Positions 35,953 to 45,109 of a stretch of 64,000 nt of DNA are shown here, piece after piece (within the stretch, counting starts at the first letter, position 1; each line of letters starts with the position of its first letter). Made by a program: the position numbers and the translations under genes. Source of the stretch: Palsa-506 sp963707065 (GTDB lineage Bacteria > Actinomycetota > Actinomycetes > Streptosporangiales > Streptosporangiaceae). The notes beneath the pieces are model-generated. The model was not told where the DNA came from. It ran no database searches and worked only from the letters and a program-made list of their open reading frames with translations. The stretch covers positions 53,255 to 117,254 of the forward strand of contig CAVPPJ010000010.1 of assembly GCA_963707065.1 (NCBI GenBank), written 5' to 3'.

Positions 35953-36705
35953 TCAGCGCCCGCTCCGGGCGGTCTGGCTGGCGCTCAGCGCCCGCCCGGC
36001 CTGATTGGCCAGCGTGACGGCGACTAGGCGGGCCTGCAGGGGCGGCCTGGCGCCCGGCTTCGCCGTCAGCATGAAACGCCCGTAGTATTGCCCGTTGCCG
36101 AAGGTCCGCAGCTCGATCTCCTCTGCGGGCAGGCCCTTCTGCTCAGCGTCCCAGCGGCCATGACCCGCCAGCACCGTCCCGTCCGGCTCCAGCCGCGGCG
36201 GGTGGCCGAGCAGGGTGCCGTACTCGAACCGGGATCCCTCCAGGTCCAGCAGGCCGATCAGCTGTTCCCTGACGTGATCGACAACGGCATCCGGCGACCG
36301 GGCGGACTGGGCCAGCGACGCGGTCTCGTGGATCTGCGCGAGGTAACCCGCGTCGGTGATCGCGATGACCCGCAGGCGCCGTGCGCGGGCTGCCAGCTGG
36401 GACACCGCCAGGCCCACGAGCAGCAGCAGGACCGCGGTCGTGACATCTGCCGTGCTGCGGATGGTGAACCGGTAATACGGCAGGGTGAAGAAGAAGTCGA
36501 ACCAGATAGCGGCCCAGACCGCCGCCAGCCCGCCGGCGACGCGGTTCCCGATCGCCGCTACCCCGACGACTACCACGACCAGCAGCAGGGCCACGTTCGT
36601 GTTCGACCATGACGCGCGGAACGGCAGCAGGATGGCCGCTGCCGCCAGCGGCGCGGCCAGCGCGGCCGTGATCGCGAGGCGGTCCCTGTTCAGGTAACGA
36701 GTCAT
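35953..36705 (-). CDS. DUF4118 (KdpD-like transmembrane) sensor-type protein
   Basis: A 250-aa protein. Residues about 10-105 form four helices in the DUF4118 pattern found in KdpD: NTNVALLLVVVVVGVAAIG, GLAAVWAAIWFDFFFTLPYY, FTIRSTADVTTAVLLLLVGL. A GAF-like soluble part follows. There is no histidine-kinase domain, so it may sense turgor or ions and act through a partner. It is in the same direction as the 124-aa membrane protein 36 bases upstream. Confidence 0.8.
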   Translation of the reverse strand: MTRYLNRDRLAITAALAAPLAAAAILLPFRASWSNTNVALLLVVVVVGVAAIGNRVAGGLAAVWAAIWFDFFFTLPYYRFTIRSTADVTTAVLLLLVGLAVSQLAARARRLRVIAITDAGYLAQIHETASLAQSARSPDAVVDHVREQLIGLLDLEGSRFEYGTLLGHPPRLEPDGTVLAGHGRWDAEQKGLPAEEIELRTFGNGQYYGRFMLTAKPGARPPLQARLVAVTLANQAGRALSASQTARSGR

Positions 36706-36741
36706 CGGTGATACCTCCAGCCAGGGTCAGGATCGTTCGCG

Positions 36742-37116
36742 CTAGAGCTTCAGGCCGCCGACGGCCAGCACCACCAGCGCCGGGACGAAAAACAGCCCGG
36801 CGTGCAGGACCGCGCCCGCGATCCCCGCGACAAGGACCAGCACTCCCACGACAGCAGCCAGCATGTTGACCGGGCCGGGGGCGAACGCGGCAGCTGCGGC
36901 GAGCGGCGCGGGCGCGAGTGCCAGCAGCAGCGAAGCCCACGTCACGGGCGGAGGATCTTGGCCCAGCAGCGCCGAGATGGTGATCAGCTGGGCGGCGCCA
37001 GCGAGGAGCAGCGCGCTACGCCGCCACGCCCAGCTCGGCGGAGCAGGCCGCGGCTCGCGGGCTGCAGCTGTACTCGGGGCGGGTGAAATGCCGGCTGGCA
37101 CGTTCTGTGTCGTCAT
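36742..37116 (-). CDS. Small membrane protein of unknown function
   Basis: A 124-aa protein with three to four hydrophobic helices (ALLLAGAAQLITISALL; WASLLLALAPAPLAAAAAFA; VNMLAAVVGVLVLVAGIAGAV; GLFFVPALVVLAVGGL) after a flexible N-terminus of about 28 residues. Probably co-transcribed with the DUF4118 gene. No family recognised. Confidence 0.6.
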   Translation of the reverse strand: MTTQNVPAGISPAPSTAAAREPRPAPPSWAWRRSALLLAGAAQLITISALLGQDPPPVTWASLLLALAPAPLAAAAAFAPGPVNMLAAVVGVLVLVAGIAGAVLHAGLFFVPALVVLAVGGLKL

Positions 37117-37383
37117 TTGCGCGCTCCTGGTGGGCGGATTCGAGAGTCACGAATGTCGCGCCGACCAGGCTTCCCGGCTCACCTGATCACGAGCATAGAC
37201 GCCGCCTGCCCGGCCGCCAAGTAACCGCCGGCCGCTGCCAGCTGGGTAAAGCGGATCTGTAAAGTGCGACGCGGGGAACTCAGCAAGGCACGCGTCGCCG
37301 GCCGGCGGCTGGCTGAGCGCTCGTCACGGCGGCAGTTACGTTTCGTGCCTTGTGAGGTCGTTGCTGGCCGTGAGGAGGACGCC

Positions 37384-39288
37384 GTGCCCGACGACGGGCT
37401 GCCGGCTGCGGTGGATCCGTTGTCCGGGCGGACGGCGTGGGCGCGGAACCTGCAGACGCCGCTGCGGATCTTCCTGCGTACCGAGACCGGCAGCGCGGCC
37501 GTGCTGCTGGCCATGGCGGTGGCCGCGCTGGCCTGGGTGAACATCGACGCGTCGTCGTATACGGCCCTGTGGGGCGCCCGGCTGTCGGTGCGGCTGGCCG
37601 GCGCCGGGGTGTCGCTGGACCTGCGCGAGTGGGTGAACAGCGGGCTGATGACGTTCTTCTTCTTCGTCTTCGGCCTGGAGGCCCGCCGCGAGTTCGACAT
37701 GGGCGAGCTGCGGGAGCGGGCGCGGCTGGCGCTGCCGGTGGCGGCCGGGCTGGGAGGGCTGGTAATACCGGTCGTCATCTACCTGGCCGCGAACGCCGGC
37801 AGCCCGGCGGCTCATGGGTGGGGCGCGGCCATGTCCACCGACAGCGCGTTCGCGCTCGGGACGCTGGCGTTGACCGGGCCCCGGTTCCCCGACCGGGTGC
37901 GCGCATTCCTCCTGTCGGTCGCGGTCGTGGATGACCTGGTCTCGCTGGTGGTGATCGGCGCCGCGTACAGCAACGCGGTCACGGCCGTCCCGCTGGCCGT
38001 CGCGGCCGGGATCTTCGCCGTGATCCTGGTCCTGCGCCAGGCCGGGATCCGGTACGGGATCCTCTACGCGCTGCTGGGAATGGCGGCGTGGGTCGCGGTC
38101 CTGAAGTCCGGCGTTGACCCGGTCGTCGTCGGACTGGTCCTGGGTCTGCTGACCTACGCCTACCCGGCGGCCCGCACCGACCTGGAACGCGCCAGCGAGG
38201 CGTTCCGCAGCTTCCGGGAACAGCCCACCCCCGGCCTGGCGCAGTCAGCGCGGGCCGGGCTCGCCACCGCGCTGTCCCCGAACGAGCGGCTCCAGCAGCT
38301 CTACCATCCCTGGACCAGCTACGTCATCGTCCCGCTGTTCGCGCTCGCCAACGCCGGCATCGTCATTAACGGCGCCTTCCTCGCTCGCGCCTACACCTCC
38401 CCTATCACCCTGGGCATCCTGATCGGCTACGTCGCGGGAAAGCCGGTCGGCATCACCGGCGCGTCGTGGCTGCTGACCCGGCTCAGCCGCGGACGGCTCC
38501 GCCCGCCCGTGGGCTGGGCCACCGTCGCCGGGGTCGGCGCGATCGCCGGGATCGGGTTCGCCGTGTCCATCCTGATCGCGACCCTCGCCTTCACCGGTAC
38601 CCAGCTGCAGGAGGCCAAGCTCGGCGTCCTGACCACTGTGGTCGCCGCGCCCGCGATCACCTGGCTGGTCTTCCGGGCCACCCGCCTGCTGCCGGCCCGG
38701 CTGCAGGTCCGGGCCGCGCTCGGCACCGCCGAGGTCATCACCGATCTGGGCGCCCCGGTCGACCCGGGCCGCGACCGCATCCGCGGCCCCGCGCGGGCAC
38801 CGGTCACCATCGTGGAGTACGGCGACTTCGAGTGCCCCTACTGCGGCCAGGCCGAACCGGTCCTCCGGGAACTGCTGGCCGGCCACGGTGACGTCCGCTA
38901 CGTCTGGCGGCACCTGCCGCTGGGCGATGTCCACCCCCACGCCCAGCTCGCCGCTGAGGCCGCCGAAGCCGCCGCCGCCCAGGGCGCTTTCTGGGAGATG
39001 CACGACCTGCTCCTGCGCCACCAAGACCGCCTCCAGCTGCGCGACCTGATCCGCTACGCCGGCGACCTCAGGCTCGACAGCGAGCGGTTCGGCGAGCACC
39101 TCCGCAACCGCACCGGCGCCGCTCGGATCGCCGAGGACGTCGACTCCGCCGACCTCAGCGGTGTCTCCGGCACCCCAACCTTCTTCATCAACGGCCGCCG
39201 GCACTACGGCAGCTACGACATCACCGCACTCACCACCGCCGTGCTGGCCGCCAAAGCCGCCGCCCGCACGGCTGATGACCGGCGATGA
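37384..39288 (+). CDS. nhaA: NhaA Na+/H+ antiporter fused to a DsbA/thioredoxin-like domain
   Basis: A 634-aa fusion. Residues to about 440 are NhaA: LMTFFFFVFGLEARREF, MSTDSAFALGTLAL, the ion-binding aspartates in VAVVDDLVSLVVIG, and AGKPVGITGASWLL. Residues from about 450 form a DsbA-like thioredoxin fold with active site CPYC in YGDFECPYCGQ and the cis-proline in SGVSGTPTFFINGR. It exports Na for H and could couple this to thiol redox outside the membrane, if the C-terminus is extracytoplasmic. GTG at 37384 follows GAGGAGG at 5 bases. Confidence 0.92.
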   Translation: MPDDGLPAAVDPLSGRTAWARNLQTPLRIFLRTETGSAAVLLAMAVAALAWVNIDASSYTALWGARLSVRLAGAGVSLDLREWVNSGLMTFFFFVFGLEARREFDMGELRERARLALPVAAGLGGLVIPVVIYLAANAGSPAAHGWGAAMSTDSAFALGTLALTGPRFPDRVRAFLLSVAVVDDLVSLVVIGAAYSNAVTAVPLAVAAGIFAVILVLRQAGIRYGILYALLGMAAWVAVLKSGVDPVVVGLVLGLLTYAYPAARTDLERASEAFRSFREQPTPGLAQSARAGLATALSPNERLQQLYHPWTSYVIVPLFALANAGIVINGAFLARAYTSPITLGILIGYVAGKPVGITGASWLLTRLSRGRLRPPVGWATVAGVGAIAGIGFAVSILIATLAFTGTQLQEAKLGVLTTVVAAPAITWLVFRATRLLPARLQVRAALGTAEVITDLGAPVDPGRDRIRGPARAPVTIVEYGDFECPYCGQAEPVLRELLAGHGDVRYVWRHLPLGDVHPHAQLAAEAAEAAAAQGAFWEMHDLLLRHQDRLQLRDLIRYAGDLRLDSERFGEHLRNRTGAARIAEDVDSADLSGVSGTPTFFINGRRHYGSYDITALTTAVLAAKAAARTADDRR

Positions 39289-39608
39289 AGCCCTCCGCCG
39301 CTGCACGAAGACGCCAGAGGCCACGACAAGCGATCATGGCGCTCCCGGCCACGCTGATTGCCAGCGTGGCCCCAGTGAAAAGACCCGGCCGCCTGCGGGA
39401 ATGCAGCCGAGTTGCCGTAACGGGCCAGCGCCCGATCGCGCCGCCAGGCCGCGACGGCGAGCGTTCCCCAGCCGCGCCGGGGGCCGCGCGGCCGCCCGGA
39501 GAGCCGCCCCGGATGGCTGCAGCCAGGGATGCGGCTTTGGCACGGCATCTCTGGGCAGCAGCGTCACGACGTCGGTTAAGCAAGGCACATGGGCGGCTGC
39601 GCCCAGCA
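39289..39608. other. No gene recognised
   Basis: Three hundred and twenty bases between the converging ends of nhaA and the ClC gene. Frames here are open only because of high GC content. No clear terminator stem was found. Confidence 0.4.
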
Positions 39609-41686
39609 TCACTGCGGCCGCGGGCGCTGGTCGCTGTCTTCGGGACGCGGTACCTGCCCGGGTGGGCGCGCATCTGCGGGATGCTCGCCTGGCTGGCTGT
39701 CCGGTTCGCCGCGCGGGCGTGATGGCTCTGGATTGCGTGCTTCGGGAGCGAGCAGGTTGATGTGGTCGCCGGGGGCGAGGATGATGCCGGGATCGGGATC
39801 GCGCAGGGTGCCGTTGTCCACGACCGTGACCGGGACGCAGCCGGGAGGCCAGGTGATGTCGCCGAGCGCCTGGCCGGCGCAGGGCGAGCCGGCCGGGATG
39901 GTGACCTCGAGCAGCTGGTAGCTATCTAGCGGGTCCGGTGCCTCGCGGAGATCATCCTGCGGGCCGGAGAGGTCCGGCCTGCGGGTTCGGGGTGCCTGAT
40001 TCGCGGTGGCCCGGGCGGCGCTGATCTGGCGGGCGATGGCTTGCAGCACGTTGTGGCTGGTGATCCAGCCCTGGACGTGCTGCCCGTCGTCGGAGAGGAC
40101 CGGCAGGCCGTCGCGGCCGTAGAGTTCCAGCTGGCGCAGGGACTGGGTGAGGGATTCGCTGGCGAACAGGACCTGCGGTTCGCGCCGCCCGGTGACCGGC
40201 CCTGGCAGGGATTGAGGCCCGTTCCGGGTGGCTCGGGTACTGCGGCTACGGGCGCGGGGAAGGGGCGCATGGCGTCGGCGGCGGTGAGGTCCTCGAACGG
40301 GTCGGCGGAGGGGACATGGTCGATGTCGGTGCCACGGCGCAGCAGCTTGGTGGTGTAGATGGTGCCGTAGCTCAGTCCGCGGGAGGTGGCGGTGGCGATG
40401 GCGACGGCGAGCATGACGGGCAGGGTGAGGGTGAAGTCGCCGGTCATCTCCACGACGCTGGCGACTGAGGTCAGCGGCGCGCGGGCGGCGGCGGCGAACA
40501 CCGCGCCCATCGCGACGACCGCATACAGGGCGGGCTGCCCGGCGGCCGGGCCGATGGCATGGCGGGCGATCTCGCCGAAGGCCATGCCGGAGGTGGCGCC
40601 GATGAACAGCGACGGGGCGAACACGCCGCCGGATCCGCCGATGCCGATGGTCAGGCTGCACGCGATGATCTTCCCGGCGGCCAGGATGATCAGGAACCAC
40701 AGGGCGTAGCTGCCGCCGACGGCCTTGTACAGGACCGGGTAGCCGACCCCGTACATCTGCGGCAGGGCCAGCAGCAGCAGCCCGAGCAAGATGCCGCCGA
40801 CCGCGGGCCGGGCCCACTCCGGCCGGTTCTTCCACAGCCGGTCGCACAGGTCCTCGGTCGCGTACAGGACCTTAGAGAAGGTCAGGCCGATCAGGGCCGC
40901 GACGACGGCGAGGCCGGCGATCAGCAGGTAGGTGGTCAGGTGGTGCAGCGTTATCCCGGGCGGCAGCCCGGACAGGAACGGGGCATCGCCGAGGAACTGG
41001 CGGCTGAGCAGGTCGGCGACCATCGCGGAGAGCATGACGGTGAAGACCGCCTCCACTGACAGTTCCCGCAGGATGATCTCCACGCCGAAGAACACGCCGG
41101 TGATCGGCGCGTTGAACGTCGCGGCGATCCCGCCGGCGGCGCCGCAGGCGACCAGGATCCGCAGCCGGTTCTCCGGCATCTTCACCCACTGGCCGAGGCT
41201 GGAGGCCAGCGCGGAGCCGATCTGCACGATCGGGCCTTCCCGGCCGACGGACCCGCCGACGCCGATGCAGATGGCGGAGGCGACCGATTTCACGACGGCG
41301 ACCTGGGGCCGGATCCGGCCGCCTTCGCTGGCGACGGCGATCATCACCTCGGGCACGCCGTGGCCGCGGGCCTCGCGGGCGTAGCGGTAGATCAGCGGCC
41401 CGTAGATCAGCCCGCCGATCACCGGGATCACCACGAAGAACCCCAGCCCGAGCCACGGCAGGTGGGCGCTGGGGACCCGGCCCTGCTGGCCGAACAGGAC
41501 ATGGCCGGTGGCCAGCCAGGTGACGAAGTAGATCAGGTACCGGAACGCCACCGCCCCCAGCCCGGACCCGGCCCCCACGACCAGCGCGACGGCCAGCAGC
41601 CCGCCGCGCGAGCCGCGCAGCCAGCCGCCTATCCGCCCGGTCCACCGAAGCGGCGGTGCCGAGGCTGCCGGATAGTTGCCGGTCAT
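39609..41686 (-). CDS. ClC chloride channel/antiporter with CBS and RCK-C-like tail, frameshifted near 40225
   Basis: Membrane part: GHGVPEVMIAV, the selectivity motif GGSVGREGPIVQIGSA, FNAPITGVFFGVEII and GIGGSGGVFAPSLFIGA, all in one frame from ATG 41686. After AADAMRPFPAPVA the frame breaks in the linker (about 40200-40260). The C-terminal CBS part (VLFASESLTQSLRQLELYGR, GLPVLSDDGQHVQGWIT) and a TrkA-C-like end (LLEVTIPAGSPCAGQALGDI, DPGIILAPGDHINLLAP) continue in the neighbouring frame to 39609. It moves chloride, possibly against protons. The ATG overlaps the marR stop. Confidence 0.82.
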
Positions 41687-42234
41687 GGCCGGCCCTTCGC
41701 GGCGGCCGCCCGGACCGGCCCGGGTCCGGTCCGGGCGGCGGCTGCGGCTCGGCGGGATCTGCGGGCCACAGGCTGTCGGGGATCTCCCCGGCGGCCCGGG
41801 CGAATGCCTGCAGGGCCTTGGCGATCGCGGGCTGCTGCCGCGGGCGGGAGCTTGCGCAAGATACCGGCGATCAGCTCCCGGCGGCGCGCGGTCGCCTGGT
41901 CGACGACCTGCCGCCCGGCCGGGGTGATCGAGACCTGCACGGCCCGGCGATCCGCCCGTGCCCGCTGCCGGCGGATCAGCCCCTTGCGCACCAGCCGGTC
42001 GCACATCCGCCCGGCCGTCGACGCCGTCACTCCCAGCGCCGCGGCGAGGTCCACCATCCGCTGCGGGCCGCGCGACGCCAGCACCACCAGTGCCCGGTAC
42101 TGGGCGATCGTCGTGTCCTCCGCCGCCGCGCCCAGCGACACCGTCGCCACGGCGACCAGCGCCCGGCTCGCCGTCAGCACCGCGTCCACCGCGGCCTCGT
42201 CCACCAGGTGCTCTTCCACCAGGTGCCCTTCCAC
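41683..42234 (-). CDS. MarR family transcriptional regulator, C-terminus frameshifted
   Basis: A winged-helix regulator: TTIAQYRALVVLASRGPQRM, VDLAAALGVTASTAGRMCD and LVRKGLIRRQRARADRRAVQ are diagnostic. After RRRELIAGILRKLPP (about 41862) the annotated frame turns into R/A-rich sequence, while the next frame gives a better helix (QQPAIAKALQAFARAAGEIP), so an indel is likely. The annotated stop overlaps the ClC ATG as ATGA. GTG at 42234 follows GAGGGG. It probably controls itself and the ClC gene. Confidence 0.8.
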   Translation of the reverse strand: MEGHLVEEHLVDEAAVDAVLTASRALVAVATVSLGAAAEDTTIAQYRALVVLASRGPQRMVDLAAALGVTASTAGRMCDRLVRKGLIRRQRARADRRAVQVSITPAGRQVVDQATARRRELIAGILRKLPPAAAARDRQGPAGIRPGRRGDPRQPVARRSRRAAAAARTGPGPVRAAAAKGRP

Positions 42235-42252
42235 GCTCGCCCCTCATCATTT

Positions 42253-42282
42253 TAATTGCATACTGCAATTACTGTATAGTAA
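42253..42282. promoter_or_regulatory. Overlapping palindromes upstream of marR
   Basis: TAATTGCATACTGCAATTA (42253-42271) is an 8-bp perfect inverted repeat with a 3-base centre. TTACTGTATAGTAA (42269-42282) is a second inverted repeat touching it. The block is strikingly AT-rich against its surroundings and lies 19 bases before the marR start, as expected for a MarR autoregulatory operator and promoter. Confidence 0.75.
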
Positions 42283-42340
42283 CTCTATTAGCCACCACGC
42301 CTTAGCTCAGGTCCCGGCGGCAGGGCCCGGAGCCCTTACG

Positions 42341-42575
42341 GCTGGGCATCGGGCTCACGGTTATCGATCGCTCCCGGGTCGCCATGGCGGGGGCGGTAGC
42401 GAGTTTCAGGCTGACGCTCGGGCTTGCTGAAGGTTAGCGGTGCTAACGAAATGGGGGAGCCAAACGGGGAGCCAACGTCCACCGGCACCAGGCCAATCAG
42501 GCCACGTCCAGCCACAGTCGTGGCTGGCAGCTGCCACATCGGGCCACATCCAGCCACGTCCAGCGACGGTACGAA
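42341..42575 (+). repeat. Element-end repeat before att copy 3 (R3, the most complete copy)
   Basis: Begins GCTGGGCATCGGGCTCACGG, then GTAGCGAGTTTCAGGCTG, palindrome GTTAGC-GGT-GCTAAC (42433-42447), two GGGGAGCCAA boxes, CCACGTCCAGCCA repeats and the hairpin CCAGCCAC-AGTC-GTGGCTGG (42508-42527) exactly 48 bases before the att core. Copies: 23017, 27011, 46091 plus 47828, and a partial one at 44670. Confidence 0.82.
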
Positions 42576-42623
42576 CTCGCCTTACAAGCGAGGGGCCGCA
42601 GGTTCGAGCCCTGCTGCGCCCAC
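42576..42623 (+). repeat. Attachment-site core, copy 3
   Basis: Matches the tRNA-Val 3' part with one change in the T arm (GGTTCGAGCCC). It separates segments E2 and E3. The following 42624-42760 holds the post-att repeat: TGTTT..., ATGATCGTTAGGGAGCCAA and a second GGGGAGCCAA box, then CTCGCGTAGCACCGGG. Confidence 0.9.
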
Positions 42624-42847
42624 TGTTTAGCAAGCCAACGGCATGCCCGCGATCCTTGAGATGATCGTTAGGGAGCCAAACGGGGAGCCAAAGTTGTCGA
42701 TGATCTTGGCGATGGCCGGGCTATGCGAGGTCTCGCGTAGCACCGGGACGCCGCATTAGTCCGCGAGCTGATCCCCGGCGGTCCTGCCTGGCAGTGAATG
42801 CCAGCTCCGAGAAGGCAGCGGGCCGCGTGGTGCACTGGGCGGTCAGC

Positions 42848-43310
42848 TCATCCGAGGCAACGGTCGACGCGAGGTTTTGTGGATCGGGCCGTCAGTGGGA
42901 AGCATGTCTGGCCCTCTCCGTTGGTGATGGCGTAGAACGCGGTGAGCCCGGCGAGGGGCGGCCAGCACTCGGGCCGGGACGGCGATGAGGCCGAGTGGTC
43001 CGGCCAGCGGACTGTAGGGCAGGGTGATCTCGTGATGGCGGCGATGGTGATGGATGACAGCAGTAGGGCCTGGGTGGCTTTGGTGAGGGGGTGGCTTTGG
43101 CAGATGGGCCGGCTGGTGTGCACGACGGCGAGTTCCGTGATGGTCGATTCGATGAGCCAGCCGCTGCGGGACAGGGTGGAGCTGGCGTGGAATCCCCGGC
43201 GGAGGGTGAGAAGGTGAGGATGCCGGACACCGAGCTGAGCAGATCGAAGATGATCATGAAGGTGCGGATGGATCGCAGGTTCCAGGTGCGCGGGCGTCCG
43301 GGTTGCCCGG
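42848..43310 (-). pseudogene. P-type cation ATPase, C-terminal remnant
   Basis: On the minus strand RPRTWNLRSIRTFMIIFDLL and SSVSGILTF, then (other frame) RGFHASSTLSRSGWLIEST and ITELAVVHTSR, then LTAFYAITNGEG, correspond to the last transmembrane helices of Mg-type P-type ATPases. The catalytic domains are absent and at least one frameshift is present. Confidence 0.65.
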
Positions 43311-43404
43311 GGCCGGCGCTGCCAGGTCAACGACCCGACTCGGCTGGCGCGGGAGATAAGCGACTGGCTGGACGCCGCCTTCTTCGCCAGGAGGGGCAGC
43401 ACCC

Positions 43405-44634
43405 ATGGAGAACGCCGTGAGCGCATCCACCGCCGGGAGGGTCGGCCCGATCGTGATCGCCGGGGCGGGCTACGCCGGGTTGCACGTTGCCTTGCGCCTG
43501 ACGACCAGGCTGCGCAACAACCCCGTGGTGGAGCTGACCCTGGTCGACCGGCACGACTACCACCAGGTGCTCACCGAGCTGCCCCGGGTCGCCGGCGGCA
43601 CCCGCGCAGCCGACGCGGTGCGCATCCCGCTCCAGGACATGCTGGCCAAGCGGGTCCGCTTCGTCCAGACCGAGATCAGTGGTTTCGACCTGGCCGCCCG
43701 GCAGGTGCTCACCAGGGCCGGGCCGATCGGCTGGGGGCGGCTGGTGCTGGCGCTGGGCAGCCGGCCCAACGACTTCGCCATCCCCGGCCTGGCCCAGCGC
43801 GCCCTGTCGCTGTACTCGGCCAGCGACGCCGAGCGGGTGTGGGCGGCGGTCAGCGACGCGCTCGACGCCGCCGCGGTCGCCACCGACCCCGAGCGGCAGC
43901 GCCGCCTGGCGACCGTGGTGGTTGGCGGCGGCGGTGCGACCGGGGTCGAGCTGGCCGGCGAGCTGGCCGAGATGCTGCCCGCGGTGGCCAGCGGCCACGG
44001 CCTGGAGCCCGACCGGCCCGCCGTGCTGCTTGTCGAAGCGGGCCCCACCATCCTGGCCGGCTCCTCACCGCAGCTGATCGACAATGCCACCAGGATCCTT
44101 TCTGATCTGGGCGTGCAGGTCCGCACCAACGCGATGGTCGCCGCCGCGACCGAGGAAGGCTTCCGGCTCAAGGGCGGTCAGCTGGTGGAGGGCGGCGTGT
44201 TCGTCTGGGCGGGTGGGGTAAAGGCGCCCGGCCTGGTCGTGGGTTCGGGCTTGCCGATCGGCCACAACGGCCGCGTGAAGGTCGACCGGCACCTGCGCGT
44301 GCTGGACCACCCGGAGGTCTATGTCGCCGGCGACCTTGCCTCGGTGACCAATCCGCGCACTGGGCATGTGCTGCCGCCGCTGGCGCAGGTGGCGCTGGAG
44401 GAGGGCGAGACCGTGGCCCGCAACCTGGACGCGGAGCTGGAGGGCCGGCCGCTGGAGGCGTTCACCTTCCATGACAAGGGGTTCATCGTCTCGGTCGGGA
44501 CCCGCCGCGGAGTCGCCGACATCGCCGGCATCACCAGCGGCGGACGGCTGGCCCACCTGCTCAAGGACGCCATCGAGTGGGAATACCGCCAGTCCGTCAC
44601 GCACCTGCGCGGCTGGGACCCACTAGCCCTGTGA
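43405..44634 (+). CDS. ndh: NAD(P)/FAD-dependent oxidoreductase, NDH-2 type
   Basis: A 409-aa two-dinucleotide-binding flavoprotein resembling type II NADH:quinone dehydrogenase, which would oxidise NADH at the membrane without pumping protons. FAD motif IVIAGAGYAGLHVALRL (residues 15-31), YHQVLTELPRVAGGT, second dinucleotide motif VVVGGGGATGVELAGELAE, and the FAD-binding C-terminal VYVAGDLASV and PPLAQVALEEGE. GGAGGGG precedes the ATG. In E3 it is the only intact metabolic gene. Confidence 0.87.
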   Translation: MENAVSASTAGRVGPIVIAGAGYAGLHVALRLTTRLRNNPVVELTLVDRHDYHQVLTELPRVAGGTRAADAVRIPLQDMLAKRVRFVQTEISGFDLAARQVLTRAGPIGWGRLVLALGSRPNDFAIPGLAQRALSLYSASDAERVWAAVSDALDAAAVATDPERQRRLATVVVGGGGATGVELAGELAEMLPAVASGHGLEPDRPAVLLVEAGPTILAGSSPQLIDNATRILSDLGVQVRTNAMVAAATEEGFRLKGGQLVEGGVFVWAGGVKAPGLVVGSGLPIGHNGRVKVDRHLRVLDHPEVYVAGDLASVTNPRTGHVLPPLAQVALEEGETVARNLDAELEGRPLEAFTFHDKGFIVSVGTRRGVADIAGITSGGRLAHLLKDAIEWEYRQSVTHLRGWDPLAL

Positions 44635-44669
44635 CCGCTGCTCGTCCTCCGGCCTCGGAGAACAACTTC

Positions 44670-44765
44670 GCCCCCGGCCTTATTCGCTCCCTAGTGCTGC
44701 CGCGGCCGGGGCGATAGCGAGTTTCAGGCTGCCGTCCGCAATGTTGAAGGTTAGCGAGGCTGTAG
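44670..44765 (+). repeat. Partial element-end repeat (R4)
   Basis: Shares GATAGCGAGTTTCAGGCTG and TGTTGAAGGTTAGCGAGGCT with the left half of R3. It stops within the palindrome and has no GGGGAGCCAA boxes or att core. Likely a truncated element end. Confidence 0.6.
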
Positions 44766-44977
44766 CTCTTGAGGCTGCAACCTGGCGGAACTTCTGGCAT
44801 GCGCTGAGCCTGGCGCAGTCAGACGGCGACCCTCGCTGGGCAAGACGAGCCGATGGCCGGTCATGGTATTCGACGACCATCGGCTGTACACGAAGATCTG
44901 CTTGCGATGGAACGGGTGGTCTTGGGCATAACGGTTGATACCGAGCAGCGGGCATCAGCTCGTGACGGAGGGACCTC

Positions 44978-45109
44978 ATGATCAAAGGCGTGAACCTGGG
45001 CAACTGGCTGGTCCTGGAAAAGTGGATGAGCCCGGGCCTGTTCGCTGGCACGACGGCGACGTTCAGGCCGCTGAAATTCTGCGCGGGGCAGGCACTCATA
45101 ACGACCTGA
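44978..45109 (+). pseudogene. GH5-type glucanase, N-terminal remnant
   Basis: ATG after GGAGGGA, then MIKGVNLGNWLVLEKWMSPG and LFAGTTA, the start of exo-beta-1,3-glucanase-like GH5 proteins. The frame then diverges and stops after 43 codons. The catalytic domain is gone. Confidence 0.65.

Noticed and set aside
40872..41645. 257-codon minus-strand frame inside ClC
   Set aside because: Arginine-rich alternative frame of the ClC membrane domain; it may contain the shifted marR end but is not a gene by itself.
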